From contig NC_085127.1 in assembly GCF_030269925.1 (NCBI RefSeq), positions 14,453,501-14,517,500 on the forward strand: a DNA stretch of 64,000 nt. Reading direction: 5' to 3'. Below, piece by piece: positions 14,217-27,000 of the stretch (position 1 is the first letter of the stretch; the number at the start of each line of letters is the position of its first letter). The notes under the pieces are model-generated. The model searched no databases. It worked only from the letters and a program-made list of their open reading frames with translations, and was not told where the DNA came from. Origin of the DNA: Bombyx mori. Its lineage: Eukaryota > Arthropoda > Insecta > Lepidoptera > Bombycidae. Made by a program: the position numbers and the translations under genes.

Positions 14217-14854
14217 AATAGTGGTCCCTCGGTAGTCGAAATTCGACTATAATTAATTGAAATTATAAGTTTGATGGTTGGACGAGCTCACAGCCCACCT
14301 GGTGTAAAGTGGTTACTGGAGCCCATAGACATCTACAACGTAAATGCGCCACCTATCTTGAGATATAAGTTCTAAGATCTCAGTATAGTTACAACGGCTG
14401 CACCACCCTTCAAACCGAAACGCATTACTGCTTCACGGCAGAAATAGGCAGGTACCTACCCGCGCGGACTCACAACAGGTCCTACCACCAGTAGAAAGTA
14501 GTTCTATTGTTAAAGACTATTATACTTCTATAATCACAGATTTCGCCAAGACTACATTATAGTCAAATAATATTAACCTATTCTCAATTTGATCACAGAC
14601 TAACAGAGTAACAAAAGTTTGACAATAAATATAGAGTATTCATAATAATATGCGTGCATGTCAAATACATGGTAGTGTGTGTAACGTTTTTTTTTTATTG
14701 ATTTAATGTATTATTAGTGCATAATTTAAAAAAAAATTACCGTTGGGCACTCCTTCGCTATATTTTCTATAAGTGTGAAATTTCGTACTCCTCCGTCCGA
14801 GCAATTTTCGTAAAAAGGAGTAAAAAGTTTTTGCTTCACGTATTCATATATAGA
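14217..14854 (-). mobile_element. non-autonomous Helitron, family 1, interrupted by Bm1
   Basis: On the - strand the element starts TCTATATATGAATACGTG (from 14854) and ends near 14217 with the family's 17-nt palindrome (TAGTCGAAATTCGACTA) followed by GGGACCACTAT. The terminal CTAG seen in other copies is mutated to CTAT. A Bm1 SINE sits inside at 14275-14493. Confidence 0.75.
14275..14493 (-). repeat. Bm1 SINE inserted in a Helitron
   Basis: Reverse Bm1 from TGGACGAGCTCACAGCCCAC to CCTACCACCAGTA. The Helitron sequence resumes after it, so the SINE is the younger insertion. Confidence 0.85.
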
Positions 14855-15829
14855 TTAATATGTTATTTACTTTAGTAAATACAGGTTTTAACCTGTGGTC
14901 GTCAAATAAAACAAGATGATGCAAGTTTAGCTATAACATTTATTTTCGTCACAAATAACAATATGAATATAATTAACTTTAACATTTTCAATGGTATAAT
15001 CAGAAGCACAACGTCGGATATACATTTTACAAAACAAAACGATTGATAGGGGTTTCATTTCACTTAACTTTAAATAAAATTGGAATGATAATTCCGTATC
15101 GATCATTTACAACTTTCCTAAAATGGTCTTATAGATAGAAGAGATACCTATAATATTATTATACAAAACTAATAAGACATGAATTTGAATTTATGAATTT
15201 CCGATTTTGTGTCTCTAATGTTAAGATTTATTATAAGGAATCACCTACACTATGTTATTACATTCTAAATAGACATCAAAATATCACTGGCTTACAATAT
15301 ACAAGTCATAGCTCATTATTTATTCATTACATAAACAATTCTAAATCCTAGATTACGCTGGCTGATGCCAATAACAATGTCAATGCATTTATAAACAATG
15401 ACCGTTAGCGATCACTCGTGAACACACTATCACGTTATCTAAATATCACAACCAAACCAAGTATCAATATGAACCTTGTATCCTCGCGATTATACATTTT
15501 CGATACCACTGGGCCACGAAGGTTAATAATAAGGTAACTGAACATTCGATTGCCATAAATAAAACTGGCACGGCATAGTTAAATAACGTCTCCTAAGTTA
15601 GATAATGGTGGTCTCTAGAACTCTCTTTTGAAATATTTACGGTTGACGAAAGCAGACCACAGACCTTGCGAAAGAGGCTACTGGCAGACAAGGACTTCAG
15701 CAAAGCCATGGTCTACTCCTAAAGCTTATTCGCAAGCCTAGTCTGATGATAGAAATGTTATAGCGTAGCAGGAAGAAACCGAGAATCATTGGACATTTAT
15801 ATTTCACGGTGCATTGACCGCGCGTGTAG
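14855..15829. other. intergenic AT-rich DNA, nothing recognised
   Basis: No open frame or repeat with definable ends was found here. Confidence 0.4.
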
Positions 15830-16012
15830 TTCTAAACGTTATTGGATCCCATAGATATTAAAACTCAACGTGGATGTCGCGATCTTGATACGGGAGGAGC
15901 TCAAAACTTCAGGTATCACCTAACCGGTACCTAAAACTTTTTCGCGACAGAAATACGCATGGTGGAGGAACCCGCACTTACTTTCAACACGACTTACCAC
16001 CAGTTCTTGTGC
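15830..16012 (-). repeat. very old Bm1-like remnant
   Basis: Reverse-orientation traces in the right order: GGATCCCATAGATAT, TTCGCGACAGAAATACGCA, and CTTACCACCAG. The similarity is weak. Confidence 0.35.
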
Positions 16013-16046
16013 AAAGAAAAAATCATGTTTTTTCTTTCCTATTTAG

Positions 16047-16279
16047 TTTTTTTTCATTGCTTATCTGGATGAACGAGCTCGCGCGCCTCCTGATGTTAAG
16101 TGGTTACCGGAGTCCATAAACATCTACAACGTAAATGCCGCCACCCACCTTGCGACTAAGGTCTCACTTTTAATTACGGCTGTCCCGCCCCTCAAACCGA
16201 AACGCATTACTGCTTCACGGCAGAAATAGGCAGGGTGGTGGTACCTACCCGTGCGGACTTGCAAGACATTCTACCACCA
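16047..16279 (-). repeat. Bm1 SINE
   Basis: Reverse Bm1 body with a poly(T) start, CGAGCTCGCGCGCCTCCTG, GAAACGCATTACTGCTTCACG and TACCCGTGCGGACTT. Confidence 0.85.
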
Positions 16280-16699
16280 AAAATCATCGTCACTATCATG
16301 CATCACTCGATACAATATACCGTATTATATAAACTAGGTCATGCCTACAAATGTCTAAATTGATATGAGAGTTTTAAAAGCCAGCGCATTACATTAGAAT
16401 CAACATCTAAACTAAGTCACTGAGTTACTTAAAAATATGATTTGAACAAACGGTAATCTACACGTTATCTGTTGCGCAGAAAGCTTACTCACTAACTTTG
16501 GATAGAATCTTGAATGTTATAAAGCTTTTGACCCGGTCATAACAAAGCACGTAAATTGTTTTGTCGAATTATTCCAATTAAATAGTATTCCATTTTCGGG
16601 CCATTGACGCCATTACGTACGCCATTGTTGTCACATGCATCAGGCCATAAATTAAATAGTTTAAATTTATTTTCAATGTTAGATGTTTGTGATGTGGCA

Positions 16700-16735
16700 G
16701 TACTTATTTAAATAAATAAATAAATAAATAAATGC
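16700..16735. repeat. TAAA microsatellite
   Basis: A short run of AAAT/TAAA tetranucleotides near 16708-16732. Confidence 0.7.
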
Positions 16736-16949
16736 TTACACTGTATAAAGCATAATTTTAATACACTCCTTAAAGTTTTAAATATGTACATATTATATTT
16801 ATATATTTGAAACTTTCTAGAACATGTTAGTGCTTAGGGATGGTTTTTTTTATATATTTGACTACATATATTATTTTGCTAGAAGAAAACTCATGTCTCA
16901 GTGTGTAGTTCGGGTTCGTAAATATATTTTTTTCTTCATATATCACAAC

Positions 16950-17112
16950 AACACATCTGCAACGTAAATGTCCCACAATCAGACATGAGTTTTACTGTAC
17001 AACGGCTGCCCCACCTTTCAAACCGAAACGCATTACTGCTTCACGGCAGAAATAGGCGGGGTGGTGGTACCTACCCGTGCGGACTCACAAGAGGTCCTAC
17101 CATCAGTACGTT
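16950..17112 (-). repeat. Bm1 SINE, partial
   Basis: It lacks the 3' tail and starts at the CATCTGCAACGTAAATG block, then continues through GAAACGCATTACTGC to CCTACCATCAGTA. Confidence 0.8.
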
Positions 17113-17864
17113 AGTCGAACGAAAATGGACCATTCAATCACTACTTTCGCGACGTATAAATGATTTACATTTTAAGTCATGAAATACAACGCTAACATAA
17201 TTTAACGTTAACACATGACATGTTGTGATGCTGGCTCCAACTGTCGCCAGATATTAAACCGCGTTCAGACAGAACACCCCAACGCGTGATATCAAATTAC
17301 GGAGGATTTTTTTTTTAAAGAATATACTAATTTTAAGTTTTAGAAAAAAAAAATCATTCTTTACAACAAAAAAATCAATTTTCCACAATGTATGATCGAA
17401 TTTATTCTTATAATTATATAATGTACTAAATCGATATTTTGTATTTGTTTTATTATTATTATTATTATTCTGCATCTAATCTAGTGGACTAGAATTTAAT
17501 AAATATGAACTAACAGCTATTCATAATATTATTGTTTTATCGATACGAACAAAAATAGCTTTATTTAATGTTACTATACATATTATTTACTTTAAATTTA
17601 CATTAAACTTTAAATATATTTTTTAATAAAATTTGCGCTTTTGTCCAATGATGGGATTTCACCTCCCACCCGCCACAAAACCAAAAAACAGTTATGTACC
17701 ACAGAGGCTGGTAAATACGATAAATTTTAAGATCGCGAATCTATCCACGAAACTATTTAATAATTATAATTTACGCATTTACGTAATCAAAACATGAATT
17801 ACGCAAATTTTACATAAAATATTATGTAGTTGATTTTAATTGAATTGTTTCGAAAACCTCTATC
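17113..17864. other. AT-rich intergenic DNA 3' of the GH31 gene
   Basis: This is the probable 3' UTR and downstream flank of the GH31-like gene. It includes an ATT microsatellite at about 17450-17467. AT-rich candidate poly(A) signals are many, and none stands out. Confidence 0.4.
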
Positions 17865-18004
17865 CTATCGGAACCTCAAATCGTCTGGTCTCCTGATGAA
17901 ATAGGCGACCTTGTCAACCGGCACTTTATACTCGTGCATCCATCTGTTTCCCTTCCTCAAGGAGTTGTCGATCCCGTCCTGCCAAAGACCGGCCGGCAGG
18001 TACA
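17865..18004 (-). CDS. GH31-like gene, last coding exon
   Basis: The acceptor TTCCTTCCAG lies just above 18004. The codon split G|TG restores Val, giving VYLPAGLWQDG, a typical GH31 C-terminal beta-domain strand (YLP.G.W.D). The exon ends FIRRPDDLRFR with TAG at 17867-17865. The short basic end shows no ER-retention motif. Confidence 0.88.
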
Positions 18005-21000
18005 CTGGAAGGAAACATGTTTTAAGGTTTTTTTTTATTGCTTAGTTGGGTGGACGAGCTCACAGCTCACCTGGTATTAAGTGGTTGACGTAAATACGCC
18101 ACCCACCTTGAGATATAAGTTCTAAGGTCTCAAGTATAGTTACAACGGCTGCCTCACCCTTCAAACCGAAACGCATTACTGCTTCACGGCAGAAATAGGC
18201 AGGGTGGTGGTACCTACCAGTACGGACTCACAAGAGGTCCTACCACCAGTAAGATTGTATAGATAAATAAATTTATAGGCATCTCTCTCTTAAAGTGACG
18301 TACTTTGAGGAGGCGGCACGACACGAAGACCCTCTTGTCGTGGCCGCCGGAAATTACATAGGTACCCGATCCTGTGGACCGAATGGTAAACAGTCGACGT
18401 CGCCTTAAATACGTCATTGCGGCCCGAGCCGGTAGTAGATTAATTCTCGAAGCAATTGCTCTTGAGTTGTGTCCTTCGGAGGCGCTCGGGCAGTTGTTAG
18501 CAAATCCCACCCCTCCTGGCTGAGCCTTTGCTCGCCCACCTGTCCTGGTGAAACTGGAAAGGCCCGGATCGGATGTGTTCCTAAGTAAGGCACTGGGCTC
18601 ACCTTCCCTAGTGGTCTGTCCCTGGTGCAGCACGGGCGCCACCACCAGCTCGTCTCCGAGCGCGAACTCGTCGTCCACCCGCGGCGCCGCCTCGCCGCCC
18701 GACACCTGCCACAGCGGACGGATCAGCGGCAGACCTTCCTCCAGCGCTTCTCGCTTGTACTTTAGCAGCAGAGGCGTCACCTGGAATTGAAATTGTATGA
18801 ATGGTGCTAATGATTATTTAAGTGTCTGAAGATGACACAAATTGGCTTTTTTTTATTGCTTAGATGGGTGGACGAGCTCATAGCCCACCTGGTGTTAAGT
18901 GGTTACTGGAGCCCATAGACATCACGCAAATGCGCCACCCATCCTGAGATATAAGTTCTAAGATCTCAAGTATAGTTACAATATAGTTACAGCTATCTTG
19001 TAGTAACCAGTTAGCGATGGATACTGACCATATCAGGGTCACGACCGGGCCGCTGCATGTCTGGTCTCTTTTGAAAACAACATTTGAGGTCATGTCATAA
19101 TGAAGCAGAAACAGTGTCAAAGGGGACCGATTTAAATATATTTAGAAATTTTTAATTCTCTGTTTGGTATTGTACTTAACAAGTCCTGCGATTGTTGTCG
19201 ATTATTTGTAGTAGACCTACTCTCAAATTGATAGTAAAACCATAATGTTATTTAAATGAAGATATAAGGCATACTTCTATAATAAATTTTGAGGTAAAGT
19301 TGTTCAACTTTATACTTCAGATTGAACAAACGTGTTGAGAAAAGTCTTTGAATAATTGATAGGGGTAAATCATTATTTAAATATAGTATTAAGGTAAGCA
19401 AACTGTGAAGTTGTAGACCAACTGAATGACACGAAAATTGCAAAATGCACCAAACATAGGCCACTTTCAACTATAGAATTTAATTCTGAATGGCATTGTG
19501 ATGATGTTTATAATCGATAAGATTTTAAATTCAAAACCATATCACTTAGTCTAAGATCCGACTGCGGGATTAGTGCGCTCATCGGTTATTTGCTAAAAAC
19601 CAAATTTTTATGTATATTTATAATTAGGAGAATATATATCTACCAAGTTGCCTATCAAAATTTGGCCGCTAGTATTTTTAATTAAATTATGTTTAATTGC
19701 TTTTTGGGAAAAATTTCGTTCACTTGTTTTTTAAATAAAATATCGTCTACATCACGGCAATTTACATAATGATTTTAAAAAATCACGGTTGCCATTGCGC
19801 ACCTGGCCGCACCTCTTCGCAGCCAGATGTAAACAGGTATGATTTCGATACTTTTTTACGTTCACAACGTATATTTATTAATTATATATCAAATTGAAGC
19901 TAATTTTTTTCTATTAATTATCATATATGGTTGCCTAATTAAATCTGGCCGCAAATAAGGGTTGCTGGCTGTTAAAGATGATAAATATTTAAGGTAGAGT
20001 GAAAGAGAGTTAACGCGTAACATCATTTGTCAGACGAGGATAGCGATTGCTGGCCGTGCGACGGTTTTAAGCCATTGCGCATGTGTCGAATGTTAGTGTC
20101 CTCAACTGAACAGATGCGGCATTTTTATTCTAACATAATGCGCAATGGCAACCGTGATTTTTTTAAATCATTATGTAAATTGCCGTGATGTAGACGATAT
20201 TTTATTTAAAAAACAAGTGAACGAAATTTTTTCCCGAAAAGCAATTAAAAATAATTTAATTAAAAATACTAGCGGCCCAATTTTCATAGGCAACTTGGTA
20301 GATATATATTCTCCTAATTATAAATATACATAAAAATTTGGTTTTTAGCAAATAACCAATGAGCGCACTAATCCTGCAGTCGGATCTCGTACTAACTGGT
20401 TCAATGGACGCCAACTATAAACACTGATGCACCGACTCTGGAATTAAATTCACATGTTGCTTCCATTCCATTTCACTGGTGGTAGGACCTCTTGTGAGTC
20501 CGCACGGGTAGGTACCACTGCCTTGTCTATTTCTGCCGAGAAGCAGTAATGCGTTTCGGTTTGAAGGGTGGGGCAGCCGCTGTAACTATACTTGAGACCT
20601 TAGAGCTTAAAGGTGGGTGGCGCATATACGTTGTAGATGTCTATGGGCTCCAGTAACCACTTAACACCAGGTGGGCTGTGAGCTCGTCCACCCATCTAAG
20701 CAATAAAAAAAAACCTACCAGTTTCTGTCTCAGCAGGGTCAAATTCTTCGCCATCTCCAGCACCCTCTCGTCATTATACTTGCTCGGCAGATGAGTAAAC
20801 TTCATAACCGGCAGAAAAGTGGCCATCTGAAGCCACCGCATGTACAGTTCTCGTTCGGGCAAATCTATACCGTTCTCCTGTGTTATATTCATCGGGTCCA
20901 TTGAGCCTTTAGACGAGGGCAGAAACTGTTCGCTCCCTGGCCAGTAGATGTCTCCGCCAACGGCACCAGGCATTAAAAACGGGAACCCGTTGACGCCATA

Positions 21001-24000
21001 CGTGAGCATTGTAGGTATTACTCGTCTCATCGCCTCCCAACTGGACTCAAAGGGCGGCAGCGACACGAATATCGGTGGTCTTGGCAGTGAAATGGCGGAC
21101 GACACTCCAATAATGTTCAAGGCTTTTTCGAATGTTTTCGTGAAAATCGTTTTGTAATGATCAGGATTTATTAGGAAACTTTCGCAACGATAGTAATGGG
21201 GTATATCGTAGGCCGTTCCTAAATCAAAATAGAACGAATCGATATGGTATTCGTCGATAACTGCTTGCAGTTTGTCTAAAATCCAAGGCACAGATCTGTT
21301 GTTCGTTATATCTAAAACCCCTGCGCTCGGTAAGGACTTGAATCTTGTCAACGCTGGGATGCGCCGATCACTATTCCTCTCGCTAACTAGCAACCGCTTC
21401 TGGACTGTCTCAGCGAAATTCTGGCTCTCCGTGCTTATGAATGGTTGGATAGTGAACGCCACCTTAAAACCTCTTCGATGCAATTTGTCCACAGTCACAT
21501 TTAAAGTTTCAAAACGGCTCTTGTCAACTTCTAGATCACCGATTTCATTTTGCCAATGTTCGTTAATGAGCACATGCCCTTGTTTTAAGAATCCTAAGTT
21601 TATGACGTCCTCGGTGTACTTAGCAATGGTTTCCGCTTGAAGTTCGTGTTTGAATCGTGGCGCTATTTGCCAGACCGGTTCCGATATCAATGAATCTAAG
21701 GTCTGCATGTCGGCAGGCTTGAGACCGTCCCATAGAGGTGAACTCCTGTGACTGTGAATGGAAGTATGAAGCGACTTCATATCGATTGAGGTGCAAATGT
21801 TGTATCTCATTTCGGGAAATTCAGTAATCTTGTTGGCAAAAGCGAAGTCGTCGTATTTAGCTCTAATGCATATTTCTTTGGTGTCAGGCTTGACGGCTAC
21901 GTGTAAAGGAGTTTCTTCGTCGACAATGATTGCTGCTCCTTTAGTGTTGATGAAGTACCTGGTCAGGAGGTTGCCCCATTGCGATTTCTGCATATCACCG
22001 GTAACAAATGGTGTAAAGCTTATGGAGCCTGCGTCCAGAGGCCAAGTCAAGTTAAAAGACTGTCCGCCGCCATACCAGTGAACCTTTGTGTCACCCCAGT
22101 CGAAGCAGTCCGTAGGAGTTACATCTGAAAACAAAACAATTTTGATATCTGTACTACTTGTATAGAAGCAATTATAAAATAAATAATACTTTAAAAAAAC
22201 TAACAAAATACGATTTTTTTACAATAAAATCATTTTTTTCTTACACTATTTTTATTTCAAATTTAATAAAATTTATTTTCTATTTTTTAGTTGGATTTTC
22301 TATAAAAGCGTATTTTATTAGTTTTTTTAAACTATAATTTATTTTTCATTTTGTAGTTGAATTTCAATTTTTTCAATATATTTTTTAATATTGAATTCTC
22401 TTCGGTCCATAATAAGTATACCAAATTTCGAGTTAATCCGAGGGGGTCAAAATCATGTTCAAAGATTCAGTTACATACTAACATACATAGGTCTGAAGCT
22501 AATAAAAGCGTATTAAAAAGAAACATTAAACAGAAGTAAATTAACACGCCAATGTCATTTCGCTGATTTTTACATACATATATTATTTAATAAGCTCCAA
22601 TATAAATAATACCAAGCAATATTTCAGCAAATAATTCCTAAATGACAAATGGTCATAATAAAGATAATGACAGAGCTATGGTTACAAGATAAACTAATGT
22701 GGCTTAAGACCTATGTGTGTTATTGAACAATAGTGGTTTTTAATTGGTTCAACTCTAATAGTCGTCCTACCGCCCCACCATATAGGCGATAGTCCGGCGT
22801 TGTCCTCTTTATCTAATAAAACAGGGCTCAAAATAGTCAGACTATCAGACTAACTATGCGGCTTTTCAGAAGCTATACGTTGTTAGCAATAGCAATAACA
22901 ATGTTTCTTCTATAAACTCTAATTCTTGGTCAAAAGTTAAGAAACCACAGTCTGTTATCCAGAGAATCTTATGAGGAATTGGTGATGAAAGATAAAATCC
23001 CTTTCACATTCGTGTTTTCAACTTATTTTACCACAACTTCAACAAATTTTGCACCTAAAATACATGGTTTTTTAATAGAATTTATATCTAACCAGGTCTT
23101 AACGCTTGCCAGTGGATGGAGTAGCATGTTGTGTTGTCCAAACCAGGGTCGTGCGGCTGCGACTTCATGTAGAAACGGAGGGTGTGGAGCCACTCCAGAC
23201 ACTGGGAACCGTTGCGGCGGTCTTCCGGTAGACATGGGAAGGCTTTTATTTTACCTTGGACGCCAACCGCTGAAATACAATAAGGCAATCTTCATTGGCC
23301 TAGTTTTAAATGAATATGCAATTTCGAAAAGGGCACATGTCGCATATTTTGTCAAATACGTTTTTTCATATACATGTAGTTTTGAGGCTTACCTACACCC
23401 ATTTTATAATAATTCCAGTAATTTTCAGTTGCTAATTAACACTAAAATATATCTCAAAAGTTAATATTTTAAATATTACACTGCTTTAGAAAATAATCAG
23501 CTTTTTTAATTTCCTGAGCACTTTACATTTTCAGAGATGTGCCCTTTTCGAAATTGCATATTCAAATATATTACACGCATTTTTTGTTTCGTCATCACCA
23601 TCATGGGCCTATAGCAGTCCACTGCTGGAAACAGAACACTCCAATTACGCGCTACTAAGCAATATCCTCGGCTTCTCTCATCCATCCTGAGCCTGAGGGC
23701 GTCCTGCACTACGTTTGCCAATTTGCGCGTTTCCACTCAAGAAAACTTTTATCCCAACAGTTATCGCATCTCTGACTATATGACCCGCCCATTGCCACTT
23801 CAGCTTACTAATCCGCTGTGCTATATTGATAACTTTGGTTCTCTGTCGGATCAACTCGTCCCGGACTAGACCCTTCAGAGAAACTCCAAGAATAGTTGTA
23901 ATTTTTTATTTAATACGCTGACGGTTGAATGTATTTACGGCCCATTCGGTGTCGAGTGCTTAACGGAGAATATCACAGCGTTAACGTTGCCACTAAAGAG

Positions 24001-27000
24001 ACATTCGATCTAAGCCTTTTTGTATTGTGTATTATATATTGAAACAGGAAAGCATTCGTACTTCATAGAGACATGTCCAGGATGGTGGTACCTACTCGAA
24101 CAGATTTACGATTTGACTAAGCAGTAGTACAAAATAATTAAATACCATTTGGCGATCGCAGTGAGCTGGTGTGATACTCAGAGAACTTAGCTGAGTTCTT
24201 CGATGAATAGCCATGGAAGAGATAGATAGGGCGGTGCCACTCTTGGCTGACACCATCGAGCCAATAAAGATCACTACATAGTATAAAACAAAGTCGCTTT
24301 CTCTGTCCCTATATCCCCATGTATGCTTAAATCTTTAAAACTAGGCAACGGATTTTGATGCGGGTTTTTTTTATAGATAGAGTGATTGAAGAGGAAGGTT
24401 TATATGTATAATAACAACCATTAAATAGTGGAAAAATCAATAATAAATTACAGTTTCCGAAGCGAAGCGAGGGCGGGTCGCTAGTTATATTATAACAATA
24501 ACACGAATTGTTGAGTGTCTCACCTAAGTTAGCTTTCAGTATTTCCACATCGTCCTCATTGTAGATCCTTATTAGCCTCTTTGGTTCGTTCAGCTGAACG
24601 TTTCGGAAGTAAGTCTTGGAGTGAGCCTGCTGGTGATAGAGCACATACGCGAAGCCGATGAAAAACGCCACGGCCAGGAACATTAGAGCCACGAACGCCT
24701 TGAGCTTGTAGTCTGATGGTTTCTTACGAATCTTCTGAGGAATACTCTGGAATCGTGCGCACCGGAAGCTTTATTGCCAGAAATTGATTCGAGAATCATA
24801 AATGAGGCGTCGTTTGAAATAGTTTTATTAAAAATCGAAAGGAAGGTTGTGATTAAGACTTAGGAGCTTATAACGCATTGCTCGCCTGGTTTTAAGCGGC
24901 CATCTGAGTGAGTGAACATCGTAACTAAAATATCGCTACGTAACTTGAGACGTTGGGTGGAACAAATGCTGACCAGTAAGATGCCTGCGCATAAGTTAGA
25001 TTTTTTTACCTGTAACTTCTCCCTAAGGAGGCTGGCGAGGCTGTTGACAGAAGTCACAGAATTACTCGGCGAGTAATCATCTTCATCCATGCTGAATTCT
25101 GATCTGCCCAGCCGGCGTGGGTAGCCTGACTTCCGGCGCGGGGATTTGAGGGGTGATCTGAAAAACAACAACATTGTAAACACCAGCATCCTCTCATATG
25201 AATGGTATTGCTCGGGGTTGGGATGCCTCTTATATATACGTGGTTCTATCTTCACACAGGCACAGAAAATTGGGCATTTTTTCTGAATTTTTTTAAAAAT
25301 ATTAACGCAAACAATCTTACTTTTAAAATTAAGCTTGTCGTATGCATTTTTTTCTGATGAATAATGTTGTAATCGGACTAATTTGACAACCCATCAAAAA
25401 CAAATCAAGGTTTGGTTTAAAATTAAAGAATTTTATGATCACCGGACCTTTCCTTAAATAAGGAATTCTTCAATGCGACAATCTATGTGAGTGCCGTGAA
25501 AATTATTGCACGACAAAATATCGCTCGGTCACTTTTAAAAAATTCGGAACAACGCCATCTAGTGTCATAATAGTAAAACCGATATGTTGTACGTGAAAGA
25601 GAGAACGCTATTGCATCTAATTAACTACTTCCGAGATTATCAAGCTTAAAATTTGGAGAGTAAGATCTCACAGCTCACAGCCCACCAAGTGTTAGTTGGT
25701 TACCGGAGCTCATAGACATCTACAACGTAAATGCCGCCACCCACCTTGAGATTTAAGTTCTAAGGTCTCAGTATAGTTACAACGGCTGCCCAAGGGCGGA
25801 TCCAGGGGGGGGGTCATGGGGGTCATGACCCCCCCCTGAGCTGGTCCCTAGGTGGACCACATATTGAACATAATGATTTTAGGACACAATATATTGTTGC
25901 TCCTTATATTGCTCCTTAATTAATTTAATATAATATAATAACTTTGTATGATGGCAAATGTTTGGGAACGAACGCATCGAAAATTGGAATTTTACTGCGC
26001 CACACTCGCACGCGCTTGTCGACTGCGTAACGTCTAGGTCTTTCTCTACGTTGCGCAGACTTAAATCGTGGCTAAGATCTTCAATGGTTGAAGATCGCCT
26101 AACCGGACTGGCACTTCTCCACGTTCATAAAAACGTACCCATTGACGTAAATGACGTAATAACGCGTTTCGGGAGAAGACGTAAAAGAAAAATTGATTTT
26201 GTTATTTAAATATATGTATTTTGTCTGTTTCTATTTTGTTTGTTGGAAACCCTTGTCGTACCACTTTTGCGGAGTTTTGCGTCATACCCCTCGACATACC
26301 TCTAGCTGTTATGACAAACCGTTCACCACGGTTATGGAATATAAATAAGCTGCTTCATTCCGGGCGTGATCATTTACTATAGGAGGGCCCTGCACTGCGT
26401 CCCTCTCGATACTCCCTCGCTCTTACATATCGAGGCGTCAGTGTGCCGCATCGCGCTGACGGGACACCAGCCGATCGTCATCGCATCCGTCTATCTCCCC
26501 CCTGACAAACCCCTCCTGAGCAGTGACCTCGAGACGCTGCTCGGTATGGGGGACGCGGTCATTCTGGCAGGCGATTTAAATTGCCACCACACTAGGTGGA
26601 ACTGCCATTGCACGAATGTGAACGGTAGGCGTCTCGACGCGTTTTATAGACGACCTCACATTCGAAATATTCAGCCCCCCGACCCTCACGTGCTATCCCT
26701 ACAACGCCGCGCGTCGTCCGAGCACAATAGATCTGGCACTGCTGAGGAACGTAACTCTGCGCTTGCGCTCCATCGAGGCAATGTAAGAACTCGACTCAGA
26801 CCACCGACCTGTCGTCATGCAGCTCGGTCGCCCACTTAACCGCGAACCAGATACGAGGACCATGGTGGATTGGAAGAAGCTGGGCACGTGCTTAGCTGAC
26901 ACCGCTCCACCAATCCTCCCCTGCGGCCCGGATTCAACTCCATCCCCCGAGGACACAGTCGAATCCATAAACATCTTCACTGATCACGTCTCGACCGCGA

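Noticed and set aside
17254..17475. 73-codon Asn/Lys-rich frame
   Set aside because: Low-complexity AT-rich translation through an ATT microsatellite.
18214..18780. A 188-codon - strand frame as a separate gene
   Set aside because: Only 18603-18780 is coding (GH31 exon). The rest is intron with LINE and SINE sequence.
20145..20333. 62-codon + strand frame
   Set aside because: It lies wholly in the right arm of the fold-back element.
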